Source: Pseudomonas sp. (lineage in GTDB: Bacteria; Pseudomonadota; Gammaproteobacteria; Pseudomonadales; Pseudomonadaceae). Taken from it: a DNA stretch of 18,267 bases. The translations under genes and the position numbers were made by a program. Within the stretch, counting starts at the first letter, position 1; every line of letters starts with the position of its first letter. Location of the stretch: assembly GCA_007117785.1 (NCBI GenBank), contig SKFV01000241.1, positions 1 to 18,267 on the forward strand, read 5' to 3'. The notes beneath the pieces are model-generated. The model was given only the letters and a program-made list of their open reading frames with translations, did no database searches and had not been told where the DNA came from. Of the stretch, positions 15,058-18,267 are shown piece after piece.

Positions 15058-15960
15058 TCAGAAGACGTAAACAAACAGGAACAAGCCGACCCAGACCACG
15101 TCTACAAAGTGCCAATACCAGCAGGCCGCTTCAAAGCCGAAGTGGTTATCCGGCGTAAAGTGCCCCTTCATGATGCGGATCAGCATGACCAGCAGAATCA
15201 ACGCACCCATGGTCACGTGCACACCGTGGAAGCCGGTCAGCATGAAGAAGGTCGCGCCATAAATCCCCGATTCCAGTGTCAGGCCCAAGTCACGGTAGGC
15301 GTGCACGTACTCGTAACCCTGCACGCAGAGGAACACCGCACCCAGGACGAGAGTCAGAATCAGCCAGTTACGCGTCAACACCCGCTTGCCGGCACGCAGC
15401 GCGTGGTGGGCGAAGGTCAGCGTAACACTGGAGGTGATCAGCAACAGCGTGTTGATCAGCGGCAGTTGCCAGGGGCTGATCAGCTCCTGCGGACCGACAT
15501 AGGCACGCGGATCCGGGTTGACCATCAGCGGCCAGACAAACTCGAAGTTCGGCCACAGCAGCTCACCGGTCATGGCCTTGTCGCCTTCACCGGACAGCCA
15601 GGGCCCAGCCAACGTGCGAATATAGAACAGCGCCCCGAAGAAAGCCGCAAAGAACATCACCTCGGAGAAGATGAACCAACCCATGCCCATCCGGAAGGAA
15701 CGGTCCATCTGCGGGCTGTACAGACCCTGGTGGCTTTCAGTGATGACATTGCCAAACCAGCCAAAGAACATCCAGGTCAGCATGCCCAGACCGATCAGCA
15801 GCACAATAATTGCCACCCAGGTGCCGTCACCGGCACTCAAGGCATTGAGTAACTTGCCTGCCCCGACCACGGTAAACAGCATGGCCACGGAGGCGACCAC
15901 CGGCCATTTACTCTGGGCCGGTACAAAATATTCCTGATGCGTTGAATCTTGACTTGCCAT
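15058..15960 (-). CDS. coxC: Cytochrome c oxidase subunit III
   Basis: Subunit III stabilises the aa3 oxidase core and supports proton uptake into the D pathway. The 300-residue product has seven membrane segments. Landmarks are WPVVASVAMLF at the first helix, SEVMFFAAFFGALFY with the conserved E100, GFHGVHVTMGAL, and the C-terminal HFGFEAACWYWHFVDVVWVGLFLFVYVF. The loop between about residues 118 and 160 is longer than in mitochondrial subunit III, which is common in this family. The ATG at 15960 has AGGAG at 15969-15973, 8 nt upstream. It is 65 nt downstream of ctaG. A 6-bp repeat (CCCTGG 15013-15018, CCAGGG 15032-15037) past its end could fold but lacks a T run. Confidence 0.96.
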   Translation of the reverse strand: MASQDSTHQEYFVPAQSKWPVVASVAMLFTVVGAGKLLNALSAGDGTWVAIIVLLIGLGMLTWMFFGWFGNVITESHQGLYSPQMDRSFRMGMGWFIFSEVMFFAAFFGALFYIRTLAGPWLSGEGDKAMTGELLWPNFEFVWPLMVNPDPRAYVGPQELISPWQLPLINTLLLITSSVTLTFAHHALRAGKRVLTRNWLILTLVLGAVFLCVQGYEYVHAYRDLGLTLESGIYGATFFMLTGFHGVHVTMGALILLVMLIRIMKGHFTPDNHFGFEAACWYWHFVDVVWVGLFLFVYVF

Positions 15961-16025
15961 CTCTTGTTCTCCTTGTCCGGCAGCCATAAGCAGCCGCGAA
16001 ATAACGCTTGCCAGATCGCGTCTAC

Positions 16026-16592
16026 CTAATTCGTTTGCAGCGCGGCGACCTCAATCAGATCACCCATCCGCTCGGTAACATCAAACAGGGTATAGGCCAG
16101 GGTCATGCGACGTACTTCACGCGGCAGGCCCGGGTCGATGATGAAACGTACCGGCATTTCCACGGTTTCCCCGGGCTGCAACACCTGCTGCTCGAAACAG
16201 AAGCATTCGGTCTTGTGCAGGTAGGCCGCCGCTGTCGACGGCGCTACGCTGGGAATGGCCTGGGCCACCATAGGCTTGTTGGTCGGGTTGTGTGCAATAA
16301 AGTTCATCACCTTGGTTTCGCCCGGGTGCAGCACCAACTCATTGGTTTCAGGGCCAAAGCGCCAGATCATGCCTTCGGCATTACTGGATATGAACTGCAT
16401 GCGGATTTCCCGCGTTTCATCCACCACCTTGTCGCCACCGGTATAGGCCGAACTGCTGGTCTTGCCGTTGATACCAAAGGCATCACAAATCACGTCGTAG
16501 ATGGGGACCAGGGCAAAACCGAAGCCGAACATGCCGATCACCAGCACAAACAGCCAGGTTATCAATCGTTTGTTGCTCATACCTTCGGTCAT
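16026..16592 (-). CDS. ctaG: Cytochrome c oxidase assembly protein CtaG/COX11
   Basis: CtaG delivers copper to the CuB site of subunit I. The 188-residue product has one N-terminal membrane helix (about 10-30, ending in LVPIYDVICDAFGI with C36) and a periplasmic immunoglobulin-like domain. The copper-binding CFCF motif is complete (C130, C132, in KTECFCFEQQ). The ATG at 16592 has AGGAG 7 nt upstream; an ATG four codons later is less well placed. It lies 15 nt after the coxA stop and before coxC, the standard pseudomonad order. Confidence 0.96.
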   Translation of the reverse strand: MTEGMSNKRLITWLFVLVIGMFGFGFALVPIYDVICDAFGINGKTSSSAYTGGDKVVDETREIRMQFISSNAEGMIWRFGPETNELVLHPGETKVMNFIAHNPTNKPMVAQAIPSVAPSTAAAYLHKTECFCFEQQVLQPGETVEMPVRFIIDPGLPREVRRMTLAYTLFDVTERMGDLIEVAALQTN

Positions 16593-16607
16593 GACCTTAC
16601 TCCTGAA

Positions 16608-18191
16608 TTACTTCACTTCCGGCGGGGTAGAGAAGGTGTGGTAGGGCGCCGGTGAGGGCACTGACCATTCCAGACCTTCGGCACCTTCCCACGGCTTGGC
16701 CGGGGCTTTCTTGCCGCCACGTACACACTTGATGACGATATACAGGAACAACAACTGGGTTGCCGCAAACATGAAGGCACCGATGGAGGAGATCATGTTG
16801 AAGTTGGCAAACATCATGTTGTAGTCCGGAATCCGTCGAGGCATGCCAGCCAGACCGACAAAATGCATCGGGAAGAAGGCCAGGTTCATGCCCACGAAGG
16901 ACACCCAGAAATGGGTCTTCGCCAGGACTTCGTCATACATGTGCCCGGTCCACTTCGGCAGCCAGTAATAGACCGAGGCAAAGATCCCGAAGATCGCACC
17001 CGGCACCAGCACGTAATGGAAGTGGGCAACCACGAAGTAGGTGTCGTGATACTGGAAATCAGCCGGCGCGATGGCCAGCATCAGACCGGAGAAGCCACCA
17101 ATGGTGAACAGGATGACGAAGGCAATCGAGAACAGCATCGGCGCCTCGAAGGTCAACGAGCCCCGGAACATGGTAGTTACCCAGTTGAACACCTTCACCC
17201 CGGTCGGCACCGCAATCAGCATGGTCGCGTACATAAAGAACAGCTGACCGGTCAGCGGTATACCGACGGTAAACATATGGTGCGCCCAGACCACGAAGGA
17301 CAGGAAGGCAATGGCGGCAGTGGCATACACCATGGAGGTGTAACCGAACAGCGGCTTGCGGCTAAAGGCCGGGATAATCATGCTCACCGCACCAAAGGCC
17401 GGCAGAATCATGATGTATACCTCAGGGTGACCGAAGAACCAGAAGATATGCTGGAACATCACAGGATCACCACCACCCGCGGCACTGAAGAAGCTGGTGC
17501 CGAAGTGGATATCCATCAGCATCATGGTCACCAGACCCGCCAGTACCGGCATTACTGCCACCAGCAGGAAGCCGGTGATCAGCCAGGTCCAGACGAACAG
17601 CGGCATTTTCATCAGCGTCATGCCCGGGGCGCGCATGTTCAGAATGGTGGCAACAATATTGATCGCCCCCATGATCGAACTGATACCCGCCACGTGAATG
17701 GCAAAAATGAAGTAGGTCACGCTCGGCGGCGCATAAGTGGTCGACAGCGGCGCATAGAAGGTCCAGCCAAAGTTCGGCCCACCCCCTTGCATGAACAGCG
17801 TCGACAACAGCAGACCAAAGGCAACCGGGAGCAACCAGAAGCTGAAGTTGTTCATCCGTGGCAGGGCCATGTCCGGCGCCCCGATCATCATCGGAATCAT
17901 CCAGTTGGCCAGGCCGACGAAGGCCGGCATCACCGCACCAAAGACCATGATCAGGCCGTGCATGGTGGTCATCTGGTTGAAGAAGTTCGGATCAACCAGC
18001 TGCAGACCGGGCTGGAACAGCTCGGCCCGGATGACCATGGCCATGCAGCCACCGATCAGGAACATGGCAAAGCTGAACCACAGGTACATGGTACCGATGT
18101 CTTTGTGGTTGGTAGTCAGTAACCAGCGCGACAGGCCCTTGGCGGGACCGTGCGCATGGTCATCGTGATGGTGATCAATCACTGTGCTCAT
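16608..18191 (-). CDS. coxA: Cytochrome c oxidase subunit I (aa3-type)
   Basis: This is the catalytic subunit that reduces oxygen to water and pumps protons. The 527-residue product has twelve membrane segments and every key residue. Heme a ligands are H78 (TMHG) and H392; the heme a3 ligand is H390 (VAHFHYV). CuB ligands are H255, H304 and H305, with the cross-linking Y259 in GHPEVY. D107 (GAPDMALPRMNN) and E257 mark the D pathway, and K333 (PTGVKVFNW) the K pathway. This is an A-type heme-copper oxidase. The cytoplasmic N-terminus has a His/Asp-rich patch (DHHHDDHAH, residues 6-14). The ATG at 18191 has TAGGAG about 7 nt upstream; the stop codon of coxB lies 10 nt upstream, so the two are co-transcribed. 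Confidence 0.98.
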   Translation of the reverse strand: MSTVIDHHHDDHAHGPAKGLSRWLLTTNHKDIGTMYLWFSFAMFLIGGCMAMVIRAELFQPGLQLVDPNFFNQMTTMHGLIMVFGAVMPAFVGLANWMIPMMIGAPDMALPRMNNFSFWLLPVAFGLLLSTLFMQGGGPNFGWTFYAPLSTTYAPPSVTYFIFAIHVAGISSIMGAINIVATILNMRAPGMTLMKMPLFVWTWLITGFLLVAVMPVLAGLVTMMLMDIHFGTSFFSAAGGGDPVMFQHIFWFFGHPEVYIMILPAFGAVSMIIPAFSRKPLFGYTSMVYATAAIAFLSFVVWAHHMFTVGIPLTGQLFFMYATMLIAVPTGVKVFNWVTTMFRGSLTFEAPMLFSIAFVILFTIGGFSGLMLAIAPADFQYHDTYFVVAHFHYVLVPGAIFGIFASVYYWLPKWTGHMYDEVLAKTHFWVSFVGMNLAFFPMHFVGLAGMPRRIPDYNMMFANFNMISSIGAFMFAATQLLFLYIVIKCVRGGKKAPAKPWEGAEGLEWSVPSPAPYHTFSTPPEVK

Positions 18192-18201
18192 GACGGGTCT
18201 C

Positions 18202-18267
18202 CTATTCCTGGGCCTGTTTGTATTCAAGAATCTGCAGCGGCGTAATCACGTCCCCGGTGTCATTACC
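18202..18267 (-). CDS. coxB: Cytochrome c oxidase subunit II, C-terminal end only (partial at right edge)
   Basis: Only the last 21 codons and a TAG stop are present. They read GNDTGDVITPLQILEYKQAQ-E, an extension like that after the cytochrome c-type or CuA domain of pseudomonad CoxB (a TGD..TP pattern). It is in frame from the window edge to a stop 10 nt before coxA, and the coxB-coxA order is universal in this operon type. No functional residue is visible in this fragment, so the name rests mainly on position. Confidence 0.8.
   Translation of the reverse strand, partial: GNDTGDVITPLQILEYKQAQE

Noticed and set aside
16863..18122. 419-codon open frame opposite coxA
   Set aside because: The translation is low-complexity, rich in His, Gln, Arg and Gly, which is what reversing a hydrophobic membrane-protein gene produces. 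coxA is complete with all metal ligands.

Overview
The window is an 18.3 kb stretch of ordinary, gene-dense bacterial chromosome. It most likely comes from a member of the Pseudomonadaceae. That assignment rests on gene content and order: dsbA, cytochrome c4, engB, polA, a DUF2782 gene, thrB, then znuA/zur-znuC-znuB, and a cox operon arranged as coxB-coxA-ctaG-coxC with DUF2909, SURF1, a small Sco-like protein, ctaA, ctaB and senC. The protein sequences also read like Pseudomonas orthologues. A Halopseudomonas-type marine or low-GC pseudomonad is a guess only. No mobile element, CRISPR array, tRNA or rRNA was seen.

Region 1 (1-3385), envelope redox and the engB/polA gap. On the minus strand lie cytochrome c4, an intrinsic terminator, then dsbA, with the probable start of another gene at the left edge. 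On the plus strand lie engB and a 107-residue ORF of unknown function. The gap between that ORF and polA is the least conventional part of the window. It holds a small-RNA gene on the minus strand with a near-consensus AlgU/RpoE-type promoter (GAACTA-N16-TCAGA), three internal hairpins and a strong terminator. It is about 134 nt long and sits in the same place as Spot 42 in enterics and ErsA in Pseudomonas aeruginosa.

Region 2 (3386-7511), housekeeping. polA is on the minus strand and has intact 5'-nuclease, proofreading and polymerase motifs. Diverging from it are a secreted DUF2782 protein and thrB (homoserine kinase, threonine synthesis), 7 nt apart.

Region 3 (7515-10759), zinc uptake. 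znuA (periplasmic zinc binder with a 72-residue loop containing 28 histidines) diverges from zur-znuC-znuB. The shared promoter region carries a perfect 7-3-7 inverted repeat that is a convincing Zur operator and contains a TATAAT box. zur/znuC and znuC/znuB overlap, so the three genes are almost certainly translated from one mRNA.

Region 4 (10771-18267), aa3-type cytochrome c oxidase. The minus strand carries coxB (3' end only), coxA, ctaG and coxC. A convergent DUF2909 gene follows, then SURF1, a Sco-like membrane protein, ctaA and ctaB (heme O/A synthesis) and senC (copper delivery). Together they encode the catalytic core plus heme A synthesis and CuA/CuB assembly. In P. aeruginosa, regions 1-3 and region 4 lie on opposite sides of the numbering origin near oriC; here they abut with an 11-nt gap.

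Most of the window is well-known biology. The observations most worth following up are the ErsA-like small RNA, the Cys-Gly-Gly-Cys active site of DsbA, the Sco-like protein that keeps both cysteines but lacks the copper-binding histidine, and the shared histidine-rich tails of the zinc proteins.
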